Origin: an uncultured Lachnospiraceae bacterium
Lineage (GTDB): Bacteria; Bacillota; Clostridia; Lachnospirales; Lachnospiraceae
NCBI GenBank assembly: GCA_910584965.1
Contig: CAJUDZ010000013.1
Span: 1-64,000 of the forward strand
Reading direction: 5' to 3'
Length of the DNA stretch: 64,000 bases
In this document: in pieces, positions 35,274 to 43,353 of the stretch
Position numbering within the stretch: the stretch's first letter is position 1
How the letters are laid out: each line of letters starts with the position of its first letter
Program-made: the position numbers and the translations under genes
Notes under the pieces: model-generated
Told to the model about the DNA's origin: nothing
What the model saw: only the letters and a program-made list of their open reading frames with translations
The model's database searches: none

Positions 35274-36350
35274 TCAGCCCTGAAGTTCAAAGGTTATGAA
35301 AATCTCTTCCCGGTTCGGGTCCTCTTTTACTTCCGCGCCGGCTTCCGCACAGGTCATAATGCGGCTTGTCACCAAAATATCGGCAGACTGGGTCGTTCCG
35401 TCCTCATATTGGACCGTACAGGTGATTATCGTATTGTCGAGCATACCCTGCATGCCGCGGTTTACTTCTTCCAGACTGTTTCCTTCGCCCCAGATCTGAT
35501 GCACTATTTCCTCTTTATCCGACAGAACATTGCAGATATTAATCCATGTGTCCTCATCTGACTGTTTCCGATAGTCCAGCGTAAAAGACCTGTAAAAAAC
35601 CGTTTCGTAATTCTTCAGCGGCAGTCCCGTTTCTTCTTCATAAATGCCGCCGACCTGCCCGACATTTCCTGTATTGATTCCGCCCTGGTAAACCTGGCCG
35701 TCAATCACAATGCTTTCTCCTTCCGCCTGGACGATCTGAAACGCTCCCTGGTTAATGCTGTACGTGATCTTTTCAATATTATTTCCAGTACACGACAGCG
35801 GCAGGTTGATGCAATAATCCACCTCGTCTTCCGCAGCGCCCATTACCCATGAACCCGCCTGCTCCCCATTAATCTGAGAGCCATTGTCCGGAAGCTGTTC
35901 ACTCTTGATCAGCGGAACCGGCTGTTCTTTTTCCAGCTCTGCCGCCTGCACCTGTAAGGTGAACATATTGTCGATAGTGGTCAGAAAATTTTCTTCTTTT
36001 AAGCCTCCGTCAGGAATGCTTTCCGTTTCCGTACCATTCTTTGCCATATCCGCTGCCGGGCTTCCCCATGTTCCTTTCAGAACGATGATTATACCTGCTG
36101 CCGCCGCACAGGCCGCCATGCCCGACAAAATCCCTGCCATCTGCCTTTTTTTCGCTCTGCTTTGCTTTTTGGGCCGATTGTTTTTTACCGGTCTTCTTTC
36201 TTCCTTTTTTGCACTGTATTTTTGTTTTGTACTTTCTTTTTTTACCATAGTTTCCCCTTCCGCTTTGATCATAGAAAAGGCTTCCTCTGCTTTTTTCTGA
36301 ACAATCTCCGGCACGTCAATATCGTATAAAAAAACATTTTTTCTGCTCAT
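35274..36350 (-). CDS. Anti-sigma factor-like membrane protein (DUF4179-type)
   Basis: About 358 residues: a cytoplasmic N-terminus with VPEIVQKKAEEAF, typical of proteins paired with ECF sigma factors in Firmicutes, a very basic stretch (35-75), one membrane helix (about 73-95) and a large outer domain. It would hold the sigma factor at the membrane until a signal arrives. The GTG at 36359 overlaps the sigma gene, but ATG 36350 has GGAAGG at better spacing. The two genes are translationally coupled either way. Confidence 0.78.
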   Translation of the reverse strand: MSRKNVFLYDIDVPEIVQKKAEEAFSMIKAEGETMVKKESTKQKYSAKKEERRPVKNNRPKKQSRAKKRQMAGILSGMAACAAAAGIIIVLKGTWGSPAADMAKNGTETESIPDGGLKEENFLTTIDNMFTLQVQAAELEKEQPVPLIKSEQLPDNGSQINGEQAGSWVMGAAEDEVDYCINLPLSCTGNNIEKITYSINQGAFQIVQAEGESIVIDGQVYQGGINTGNVGQVGGIYEEETGLPLKNYETVFYRSFTLDYRKQSDEDTWINICNVLSDKEEIVHQIWGEGNSLEEVNRGMQGMLDNTIITCTVQYEDGTTQSADILVTSRIMTCAEAGAEVKEDPNREEIFITFELQG

Positions 36351-36355
36351 GTGAT

Positions 36356-36874
36356 TCACACCTTCCTTTCAATTCCGTAATAGTACCGGGCGAGTTTCAT
36401 ACGGCCTCTTTGCAGCCTCGTCTGCACCGTACTTCTGGGAATCTTTAATATTTCCGCTATTTCGTTAATGTGATAACCTTCACTATAAAACAAAGTCATT
36501 ATGATACGATATTTTTCATCCAATGACGCCAACGCATCCATCAATTCCAGTTTATACTCATCATAAACCGCAGGGCCCTCATATTCTTCGAGCCGTTCTT
36601 CTTTTCGAATCTCCTTCCTGCGTTTATAGCATTTATGAATCAGGATTCTTGTCATCCAGGTTTTAAAATACTGAGCATATTTCAAGGTGTCAATTTTTTC
36701 CCAGCAGACAAGAATCGTATCCTGAATTGCATCCGCCGCGTCTTCATCATTCATAAGAATTGCCAAAGCGACTCTATACATGTCCTTCATATAAAGCTGC
36801 ATCAGTTCCGTAAAAGCATCCGGTTCTTTCTTTTTTGCCCTCTCGACCAGATTTTCCGTTTCTTTGCTTTGCAT
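36356..36874 (-). CDS. ECF sigma-70 family factor
   Basis: 172 residues with region 2 (FTELMQLYMKDMYRVAL, DEDAADAIQDTILVCWEKI, FKTWMTRILIHKCYKRR) and region 4 (LDEKYRIIMTLFYSEGYHINEIAEIL, PRSTVQTRLQRGR). ATG 36874 follows AGGAGG; the upstream extension to 36964 is unlikely. It probably drives its own operon and envelope-stress genes, with the downstream gene as its anti-sigma factor. Confidence 0.92.
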   Translation of the reverse strand: MQSKETENLVERAKKKEPDAFTELMQLYMKDMYRVALAILMNDEDAADAIQDTILVCWEKIDTLKYAQYFKTWMTRILIHKCYKRRKEIRKEERLEEYEGPAVYDEYKLELMDALASLDEKYRIIMTLFYSEGYHINEIAEILKIPRSTVQTRLQRGRMKLARYYYGIERKV

Positions 36875-37008
36875 GAAGCCTTCCTCCTGTGCACACAGTT
36901 GATTTTCATATCTTTCAGAGCGTCCTCTGTATATTAGATCATTTCTGCCTTTCAAAAATCTCATTCCGGTTTATAAAAAAAATATAAAAACTTTCCGCCA
37001 AGCAAAAA

Positions 37009-37038
37009 CAGTGAAGCGGCATTCTCACCGCTTCACTG
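37009..37038 (-). other. Hairpin at the predicted transcript 5' end of the sigma/anti-sigma operon
   Basis: CAGTGAAGCGG / CCGCTTCACTG (11 bp, 8-base loop), followed on the minus strand by TTTTT. The promoter just upstream would start transcription at about 37039, so the hairpin forms at the very 5' end of the RNA. It could protect the RNA or terminate it at once. Confidence 0.65.
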
Positions 37039-37045
37039 TGGTTTT

Positions 37046-37074
37046 ATCATATCATAGGAACGATAAAATGTCAA
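37046..37074 (-). promoter_or_regulatory. Strong sigma-A-type promoter facing the ECF sigma operon
   Basis: Minus strand: TTGACA (37069-37074), exactly 17 bases, TATGAT (37046-37051). It reads toward the ECF gene, 170 bases away, through the hairpin at 37009-37038. Confidence 0.75.
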
Positions 37075-37172
37075 GTCTTGTATTCTTTCTCATACGGATT
37101 TATACTACAAATCTGTCACTGTTGTCCGCGCTCTGCGCAATACTGTCGAATAATCGGCATATGGGGGTATGT

Positions 37173-37712
37173 ATGATGGAAAATCAGAACTGGCTTACAC
37201 TTATGAACAGCCGGACATGGCTGAAGGAGGTACGGGATACCAATCAGTACACCGCAAAATACGGGCTGACCCTGTCAGAAGAGGATACGGAAATCCTGCT
37301 TGCGGAAAAAAACAACATTCTGAAAACCGAACAAAGAGTCGAGTTCGGACGGGGGATTCTGCCGCAGATCATTTATACGTTCTGCGATTCTGCTTTTATT
37401 TCTCAGAACGATTACGTAGAAATGCTGATACGGCTTCAGGAAATATTTTATCTTTATAAAAATGAAATGCAGGATGAAATCAGCGACGATGAGCTGCTTT
37501 GCTTTATGAAAGAGCAGTTCGAAACGGTCTGTTTCGGCGACTTGAACTATCTGGAGGGAACCTGTCTGGATATATTTGCACAAGCCGTCAGAGCCGGTTA
37601 CAGAGGTTTTCAGAAGACACGGGGAAGCCGGGAATTTGACAAATTTGATATTGTCAAAAGGTGGGACCGGGAACTTTATCTGGAAACATTAAGAGAGCTG
37701 TGCTGGCGATAA
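37173..37712 (+). CDS. DUF6323-like protein
   Basis: About 179 residues, soluble and acidic, with the segment RVEFGRGILPQIIYTFCDSAFI and later LQEIFYLYKNE and SDDELLCFMKEQFE. From memory this matches DUF6323, which in Lachnospiraceae is encoded next to a DUF6179 gene, as here. The function is unknown. The open frame begins at 37011, but the ATGs at 37173/37176 follow GGGGG at normal spacing. Confidence 0.7.
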   Translation: MMENQNWLTLMNSRTWLKEVRDTNQYTAKYGLTLSEEDTEILLAEKNNILKTEQRVEFGRGILPQIIYTFCDSAFISQNDYVEMLIRLQEIFYLYKNEMQDEISDDELLCFMKEQFETVCFGDLNYLEGTCLDIFAQAVRAGYRGFQKTRGSREFDKFDIVKRWDRELYLETLRELCWR

Positions 37713-37737
37713 AAATGAGAAAGGATTGGTGATATCC

Positions 37738-38574
37738 ATGAATTATGAATTGGAAATGCTGCTGCCCGTCGTTGCCGAATTAACACAGAAATATGCCGCT
37801 TTCGAAAGCACATCGGTCAGCTATGAAAAAGCGCAGTCTCTTATGGGCGCAGTCATTTACTGCCTTAACGAATATCATAATTTCTGCCCGGACGCACCCG
37901 CCGCCGGAAAAATCTCCATAACCGAACAGTATCATACAGGGTATGAGCTTGTGCTGGAAAAGGTCAGAAAAACTTTGGATCTTTTCAACCGGTTATCGGT
38001 ACAATGCGATGATTTCGGGATTCAAAATTTACATGATACTATCCAAACCGGCATTCCTGCCTTTTTTAAATGGTATGATGCTAGGTTTTGTCCGCAGGAT
38101 ACCATAATAACGCTGGACTACCCTCTTTTAATCGATTTATCTTCCTTACAGGGTATCGATGCCGTATACCAATATGTCCTTTTCGCGCAAACAGAACAGG
38201 CGTTCCTTTGTGCGCCGGACAGAAACTATATTCTTATGCTTCTGGAAAAATATCAGCCGGATTATCCGCATATGATGGAAAATATATGCGATATTGTCCT
38301 GCCCGATATAATCGGCCGTCTGGCCGTCCGAAAGCCTCTCGACCGGTCAGGCTTTCAGCCGGAAGATTATATCCGTTTAAAAGAAATTTTCGGGCAAAAA
38401 CCCGTTTCAGAAATAGAATCTATAACGGAACGGCTTCTCAAAACCATGGTCGGGCTATATGATAAGAAAGCGCCGGAAATATCCGCATATGTATCCGCCG
38501 CCATAAAAAATATTTCCCTGCGCATCGACACGGCCATCCGCTTTGATCATCTGGAAAAATTGTTCCTGCAATGA
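37738..38574 (+). CDS. DUF6179-like protein
   Basis: 278 residues, helical and soluble, opening with LLPVVAELTQKYAAFESTSVSYEKAQSLMGAV, recognised from memory as DUF6179. It starts 25 bases after the DUF6323-like gene, suggesting that the two proteins work together. ATG 37738 is preferred over TTG 37726. The role is unknown. Confidence 0.7.
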   Translation: MNYELEMLLPVVAELTQKYAAFESTSVSYEKAQSLMGAVIYCLNEYHNFCPDAPAAGKISITEQYHTGYELVLEKVRKTLDLFNRLSVQCDDFGIQNLHDTIQTGIPAFFKWYDARFCPQDTIITLDYPLLIDLSSLQGIDAVYQYVLFAQTEQAFLCAPDRNYILMLLEKYQPDYPHMMENICDIVLPDIIGRLAVRKPLDRSGFQPEDYIRLKEIFGQKPVSEIESITERLLKTMVGLYDKKAPEISAYVSAAIKNISLRIDTAIRFDHLEKLFLQ

Positions 38575-38583
38575 ATCTTTATA

Positions 38584-38604
38584 CCCTCGGTGGACAAGGG
38601 GATA
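38584..38604 (+). repeat. Copy of the dispersed CCCTCnGTGGACAAGGG element
   Basis: The sequence CCCTCGGTGGACAAGGGG, then ATA, lies 9 bases after the DUF6179 stop. Unlike other copies it has no obvious inverted partner here. Confidence 0.5.
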
Positions 38605-38610
38605 ACTGCC

Positions 38611-38663
38611 TGGCCAATTGGCCATTGCCAAACCTTGAAAATACACCGCTTATAAAATATAAT
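38611..38663 (+). promoter_or_regulatory. MATE gene promoter with upstream 14-bp palindrome
   Basis: TTGAAA (38635-38640), 17 bases, TATAAT (38658-38663). The perfect palindrome TGGCCAATTGGCCA (38611-38624) lies 10 bases before the -35, a position suited to a regulator. Confidence 0.65.
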
Positions 38664-38720
38664 AGAATGTAATATGTCCGGTTCTTTTATCCCGGATACA
38701 ACAGACAGGGCGGAGCAGAT

Positions 38721-40106
38721 ATGGAACAAAACATCCAGAAAACAAAACAAAAAAACAGGAAGATAAAACACAGCCGGGAAAATGTCCAAATCACTTTCAA
38801 TATGGCATGGCCTTCCATCGTGGAATCCTTTTTTACGGCATTTGCGGGGCTGGTGGATTCGCTGATGGTCAGCTCCCTCGGTTCCTATGCGGTGGCCGCC
38901 GTGGGGCTTACAACGCAGCCGAAATTCATCGGCCTGTCGCTCTTTTTCGCCCTGAATGTGGCTGTTTCGGCATTGATTGCAAGAAGACGCGGTGAGGAAA
39001 ATCCTGAAGAGGCAAACCGCATTTTAAGTACTGCCATTCTTTTTATCCTTGCGTCCGCGGTGTTACTGAGCATTCTGTTTGTCGCGCTTGCAAATCCTAT
39101 CATACATTTATGCGGCTCCACCCCGGAAACCCATGACAGCGCAGTAGCATACTTCCGTATCATTATGGGCGGCATGATTTTTAACTGCATTCAGATGGGC
39201 ATTAACTCCGCCCAGCGGGGAACCGGCAACACCAAAATCACCATGCGCACCAATGTAACCTCCAATACGGTCAACATTATTTTCAATTTTCTGCTGATTA
39301 ACGGACACTTTGGTTTTCCGGCTCTCGGCATACATGGAGCGGCGCTGGCAACGGTCCTCGGAACAGTGGTCGCAAGTATTATGAGCGTTCTTTCCATCCT
39401 GAAACCCGACGGTTTCATCAATCTGCCTTATATTATGAAAAATAAAATTTTTCCTGCGGCAGTATGTTTTTACCATCTGGTCAGAGTGGGATACAGCGTT
39501 TTCTTTGAGCAGATCCTGATGCGCATCGGCTTTATGATGACCGCAATTATGGCCGCCAAACAGGGGACGGACGCTATGGCCGCCCATCAGGTCGGCATGA
39601 ATATCATGGGGCTTTCGTTCTCCTTCGGAGACGGTTTACAGGCCGCCGCCGTAGCGCTGATCGGCCGCAGTCTCGGCGCCGGGGACGAAGAACTTGCCAA
39701 AGAGTACGGACGCATATGCAGAATGTTCGGCGGCGTTATTTCCGCAGTCCTTGCAGTTCTGTATTTTGTCGGCGCCAAACCGCTGATGAGCCTTTTTTTC
39801 GCGGAAGAGCATATCGTCGTTATCGGTGTCAGCATTATGCGGGTCATCATTTTTGTCGTCGCTTTCCAGATCAGCCAGGTCGTATATATGGGCTGTCTGC
39901 GGGGCGCAGGGGATACTTTCTATACTGCGGTGGCTTCTACGATCAGCGTCACTTTTATCCGCACGATCGGTTCTTTTCTGGGCGGCTATGTCTTCGGATT
40001 CGGTATTGTCGGAATCTGGCTGGGTGTCCTGGCCGACCAGATCTCACGCTTCCTGTTCGCTTCAACGCGCTTTAAAAAGGGCAAATGGACACAGATCAAA
40101 ATTTAG
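38721..40106 (+). CDS. MATE-family multidrug/metabolite exporter
   Basis: 461 residues with twelve predicted helices in two related halves (for example AWPSIVESFFTAFAGLVDSLMVSSLG and its counterpart near 260). These exporters use Na+ or H+ gradients. The substrate is unknown. A single gene with its own promoter; no regulator gene is adjacent. Confidence 0.9.
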   Translation: MEQNIQKTKQKNRKIKHSRENVQITFNMAWPSIVESFFTAFAGLVDSLMVSSLGSYAVAAVGLTTQPKFIGLSLFFALNVAVSALIARRRGEENPEEANRILSTAILFILASAVLLSILFVALANPIIHLCGSTPETHDSAVAYFRIIMGGMIFNCIQMGINSAQRGTGNTKITMRTNVTSNTVNIIFNFLLINGHFGFPALGIHGAALATVLGTVVASIMSVLSILKPDGFINLPYIMKNKIFPAAVCFYHLVRVGYSVFFEQILMRIGFMMTAIMAAKQGTDAMAAHQVGMNIMGLSFSFGDGLQAAAVALIGRSLGAGDEELAKEYGRICRMFGGVISAVLAVLYFVGAKPLMSLFFAEEHIVVIGVSIMRVIIFVVAFQISQVVYMGCLRGAGDTFYTAVASTISVTFIRTIGSFLGGYVFGFGIVGIWLGVLADQISRFLFASTRFKKGKWTQIKI

Positions 40107-40146
40107 CGCTTTATAATTTCTTCATTTTTTCTTTATGGTTCTATTA

Positions 40147-40179
40147 TTGATTATTTGTTATAGTTGATGTATAACAAAT
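40147..40179 (+). promoter_or_regulatory. Hsp20 promoter filled by a perfect inverted repeat
   Basis: TTGATT (40147-40152), 17 bases, TATAAC (40170-40175). ATTTGTTATA (40153-40162) and TATAACAAAT (40170-40179) form perfect 10-bp arms with a 7-base gap, starting directly after the -35 and covering the -10. It is neither CIRCE nor a CtsR heptad repeat. Confidence 0.75.
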
Positions 40180-40254
40180 ATATGAAAGGGAACAGAAATA
40201 ATTTCCCTGATTCTGATTATAATAAGTAGATACTATAAAGAAGGAGTGATTTTT

Positions 40255-40707
40255 ATGTTAAGACCAGCATTATTTGACAATCGTAACTATAAACCCATGT
40301 TTTTCGATGATTCATTCGACAAAATGTTCGACAATGCTTTCAGAGATTTCTGGGGAAACAACGAACTGGAGCGCCGCGATGCTTTCAGGACCGACGTGAT
40401 CGATCAGGGCGACAGCTATCTGCTTCAGGCGGAACTTCCGGGCTTTCAGAAGGAAGATATCAATATTGATCTGAAAAACGACCTTCTGACCATTTCTGCT
40501 TCTCACAAAGAAGAGAAGAACGAGGAAGACAAAAATAAATATATCCGCAGGGAAAGATATTACAGCTCTTATTCCAGAAGCTTCCGCGTCAATAACATCG
40601 AATCCAATGATATCGACGCCTGCTATAATAACGGTATTCTCGAAGTCAAATTCCCGAAGAAAGAAATCGAGAAAAAAGAGGCCGTGCAGAAAATCGAAGT
40701 AAAATAA
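40255..40707 (+). CDS. Hsp20/alpha-crystallin small heat-shock protein
   Basis: 150 residues: a short N-terminus rich in Phe and Asp, then the alpha-crystallin domain (YLLQAELPGFQKEDINIDL, SRSFRV, CYNNGILEVKFPK). It holds unfolding proteins in a soluble state without ATP. ATG 40255 follows AAGGAG. It is a single-gene unit between a regulated promoter and a clear terminator. Confidence 0.94.
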   Translation: MLRPALFDNRNYKPMFFDDSFDKMFDNAFRDFWGNNELERRDAFRTDVIDQGDSYLLQAELPGFQKEDINIDLKNDLLTISASHKEEKNEEDKNKYIRRERYYSSYSRSFRVNNIESNDIDACYNNGILEVKFPKKEIEKKEAVQKIEVK

Positions 40708-40743
40708 TACCTGATGTATTTGCTGTATTCATCCCCCATTTCG

Positions 40744-40775
40744 GAGGCGGCTTTTCGTAAGCCGCCTCTGTTTTT
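40744..40775 (+). terminator. Terminator after hsp20
   Basis: GAGGCGGC (40744-40751) pairs with GCCGCCTC (40761-40768) and is followed by TGTTTTTC. Confidence 0.9.
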
Positions 40776-40833
40776 CTTTTTCATATTCCTTTATTTTTAT
40801 TCCCGCATCTTTTCGATTCCTGCCAGTTTGGTA

Positions 40834-40871
40834 TTGACTTTTTCAATTATGCAAGTATAATTGTATACAAT
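40834..40871 (+). promoter_or_regulatory. Promoter with ATTGTATACAAT operator
   Basis: TTGACT (40834-40839), 16 bases, TATAAT (40856-40861). The 12-bp palindrome ATTGTATACAAT (40860-40871) overlaps the -10 end and predicted start site; TTGTATACAA is a common form for GntR-family operators. No such regulator is encoded nearby. Confidence 0.65.
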
Positions 40872-40892
40872 AATTCAATGCAAAGGAGCCCT

Positions 40893-40931
40893 GCCCTTAC
40901 ATAGGGCCATTCGATGTCCGCCTAAGCGGAC
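40893..40931 (+). other. Two small hairpins in the leader of the synthase gene
   Basis: GCCCT-TACAT-AGGGC (40893-40907) and GTCCGC-CTAA-GCGGAC (40916-40931) lie between promoter and ribosome-binding site. There is no T tract, so they are not terminators; they may protect the mRNA or affect its use. Confidence 0.55.
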
Positions 40932-40948
40932 GGATGGGAGTGAAGACG

Positions 40949-42319
40949 ATGAAAAAAATATTATACAACCAGCACACACACCTGCTTGAAGAAAACCAGT
41001 ATGTATACGGCTTACAGGATGTTCCGACGCCGGAACTGTTCCGCCAGGTTTTTCCTTATGACATGGTTCCAAAAGTTACTTATAACCACCGGCATGTCCC
41101 GATCAATATGCCGGAGGAAATTTATATCTCGGATACTTCCTTCCGCGACGGCCAACAATCCAGAACACCCTATACGGTCGAACAGGTTGTCAATATTTAT
41201 AAAATGCTGCACCGTCTTTCCGGCCCCAACGGCATCATCCGTCAAAGCGAATTTTTCGTTTATTCGCAGAGAGACCGGGACGCAATCGAAAAATGTATGG
41301 AACTCGGATACGAATTTCCTGAAATTACAACATGGATCCGGGCAACAAAGGAAGATTTTGCCCTCGCCAAAAGTATGGGCATTCGGGAAACCGGGATTCT
41401 CGTAAGCTGCTCCGATTATCATATTTTTAACAAAATGGGGCTTACGAGAAGTCAGGCCATCGACAAATATCTCCGCGTCATTCAGGAATGTCTGGATGCT
41501 GGACTCAGACCCCGTTGTCACTTTGAAGATATTACCAGAGCGGATTTTTATGGTTTTGTCATTCCTTTTGCGATAAAACTGAAGGAACTTTCCGATGAAT
41601 ATCAGATTCCGATCAAGATCAGGGCATGTGACACATTAGGGCTCGGCGTTTCCTACCCCGGTGTTTCTCTCCCCAGAAGCGTTCCGGGCATTATGTACGG
41701 TTTATCTCATTACGCGGATATTTCAAGCGATATGATCGAATGGCATGGTCACAATGATTTTTATAAAGGCGTGGCAAATGCCTCAACGGCATGGCTTTAC
41801 GGCGCTTCGACGGTCAATTGTTCTCTGCTTGGCATCGGAGAACGAACCGGAAATGTTCCGCTGGAAGCAATGGTCTTTGAATATGCTTCTTTCAAGGGCT
41901 CTTTTGACGGCATGGATCCGACGGTCATCACCGAAATAGCCGATTACATATCCAAAGAAACGCATTACGATATTCCCCCGATGACACCTTTTGTCGGAGA
42001 AAATTTCAACCTGACCAAAGCGGGTATTCATGCCGACGGCCTTTTAAAAGACGAAGAAATTTATAATATCTTTGATACGAAAAAGCTGCTCAATCGTCCT
42101 CCGCTCGTTGCCATCAATAACATTTCCGGTGTGGCCGGTATCGCTTACTGGCTGAACCAGTATTACAATAATACGGAAGAAACGATGATTTCCAAAAAAG
42201 ATCCGCTTGTTCTGTACATTAAAAAGTGGGTCGATGAACAGTATGAAGGCGGAAGGATTACCTATATTACAACTTCCGAGCTGATTTCTTTAGTGGAGCA
42301 GTATCATTCCCAAAAATAG
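40949..42319 (+). CDS. HMGL-like acyl-CoA condensing enzyme: (Re)-citrate synthase or isopropylmalate synthase-type
   Basis: 456 residues with the DRE-TIM barrel active site SDTSFRDGQQ, the metal-site HGHNDFYKGVANA and CSLLGIGERTGN. These enzymes condense acetyl-CoA with a keto acid. The protein lacks the C-terminal LeuA regulatory domain of true isopropylmalate synthases. It fits the clostridial group to which the Re-type citrate synthase belongs, but product assignment from sequence alone is uncertain; homocitrate or citramalate synthesis is also possible. ATG 40949 follows GGGAGTGA. No pathway genes are adjacent. Confidence 0.75.
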   Translation: MKKILYNQHTHLLEENQYVYGLQDVPTPELFRQVFPYDMVPKVTYNHRHVPINMPEEIYISDTSFRDGQQSRTPYTVEQVVNIYKMLHRLSGPNGIIRQSEFFVYSQRDRDAIEKCMELGYEFPEITTWIRATKEDFALAKSMGIRETGILVSCSDYHIFNKMGLTRSQAIDKYLRVIQECLDAGLRPRCHFEDITRADFYGFVIPFAIKLKELSDEYQIPIKIRACDTLGLGVSYPGVSLPRSVPGIMYGLSHYADISSDMIEWHGHNDFYKGVANASTAWLYGASTVNCSLLGIGERTGNVPLEAMVFEYASFKGSFDGMDPTVITEIADYISKETHYDIPPMTPFVGENFNLTKAGIHADGLLKDEEIYNIFDTKKLLNRPPLVAINNISGVAGIAYWLNQYYNNTEETMISKKDPLVLYIKKWVDEQYEGGRITYITTSELISLVEQYHSQK

Positions 42320-42343
42320 CTTTATCTTATATATTGTCATGAG

Positions 42344-42372
42344 CCGCCGCAATTCTAATGCGGCGGTTTTTC
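42344..42372 (+). terminator. Terminator after the synthase gene
   Basis: CCGCCGCA (42344-42351) pairs with TGCGGCGG (42359-42366) and is followed by TTTTTC. Confidence 0.92.
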
Positions 42373-42476
42373 ATAAACACACATATTTTTCATATTCTGA
42401 ACACAAAACTCCCATATTTATCCTCTAAAATAATCTCGACAGCTGTAAATTAAACAGAAAGGAGTGAAATCAACAC

Positions 42477-43148
42477 ATGAATTTTCGCCATGAATGGAAA
42501 CAGGAAATCAATATGTCGGATCTGATCGCATTAAAACCATCTCTTCGTGCTATCATGAAGCCGGACAAACATGCCGCCAACGGAAAATATGAAATCCGAA
42601 GTCTCTACTTTGACAACCTGTCGGACAAAGCCCTGCGGGAAAAACTGGACGGTGTCAGTGTCCGCGAAAAATTCCGCATCCGCTACTACAATGGCGATAC
42701 CTCTTTTATTCATCTGGAAAAAAAATATAAGAGAGGCAGTCTGGGGAACAAAACAAACGCTCTTCTGACGAAAGAAGATGCACAGAACATTGTGACCGGT
42801 CATTTCGACTGGATGCGGAAACACAATGAACCGCTTATACGAGAACTGTATATCAAAATAGTAACACAGGGACTGCGCCCCAAAACCATTGTGGACTATA
42901 CGAGAGAAGCTTATGCATACATGCCCGGAAACGTCAGAATTACTCTCGACTATCAAATCCGAACGGGACTTTTCCATACGGATTTCCTCAATCCCGATTG
43001 TCCTATGGTACCCATAAAAGACTCTCCGATTATTCTTGAAGTGAAATGGGATGCCTGGCTGCCGGATGTTATCCGCCGCCTTATTCAATTGGAAAATCGC
43101 CGCAGCGCCGCCTTTTCCAAATACGCCGCATGCCGCATGTATGATTAA
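42477..43148 (+). CDS. VTC-domain protein (polyphosphate polymerase-like)
   Basis: 223 residues of the VTC/triphosphate-tunnel type: basic and acidic tunnel residues can be seen in HEWKQEI, KYEIRSLYFDN, KFRIRYYNGD, IHLEKKYKRG, TIVDYTREAYAY, RITLDYQIR and ILEVKWD. In yeast, the related Vtc4 makes polyphosphate from ATP. Here it heads a VTC - DUF4956 - CotH series, a combination also known from other Firmicutes and thought to act at the envelope. It starts at ATG 42477 after AAAGGAGTG. Confidence 0.85.
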   Translation: MNFRHEWKQEINMSDLIALKPSLRAIMKPDKHAANGKYEIRSLYFDNLSDKALREKLDGVSVREKFRIRYYNGDTSFIHLEKKYKRGSLGNKTNALLTKEDAQNIVTGHFDWMRKHNEPLIRELYIKIVTQGLRPKTIVDYTREAYAYMPGNVRITLDYQIRTGLFHTDFLNPDCPMVPIKDSPIILEVKWDAWLPDVIRRLIQLENRRSAAFSKYAACRMYD

Positions 43149-43151
43149 TTA

Positions 43152-43275
43152 GTGTGAAAAATCAGCTAGATAGCTGATTTTATCACACGGCTATTTGTGC
43201 CGGAGCGTCACAAATAATCCCTGATGGCAGACACAAATTTGAGATTTGCGTCGCCCCGTCGCGTAAACGCTCCGG
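43152..43275 (+). ncRNA. Structured RNA element with pseudoknot potential
   Basis: Three linked structures lie between the VTC and DUF4956 genes. (1) A hairpin 43152-43188, about 17 pairs, starting GTGTGA and closing TCACAC. (2) ATTTGTG (43193-43199) pairs with CACAAAT (43209-43215); its whole 9-base loop CCGGAGCGT (43200-43208) is complementary to ACGCTCCGG at 43267-43275. (3) Between them, GGC-A-GACACAAAT / ATTTGCGTC-GCC (43226-43255) forms a third stem. The first hairpin may end part of the transcripts. No known riboswitch was recognised. Confidence 0.6.
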
Positions 43276-43353
43276 AATGGGGATTAGTATGGAAGACAGG
43301 AAAATAATACGCCTGTTTGCCGAAACAAAAAAATGAAACAGGAGAATAAACTT

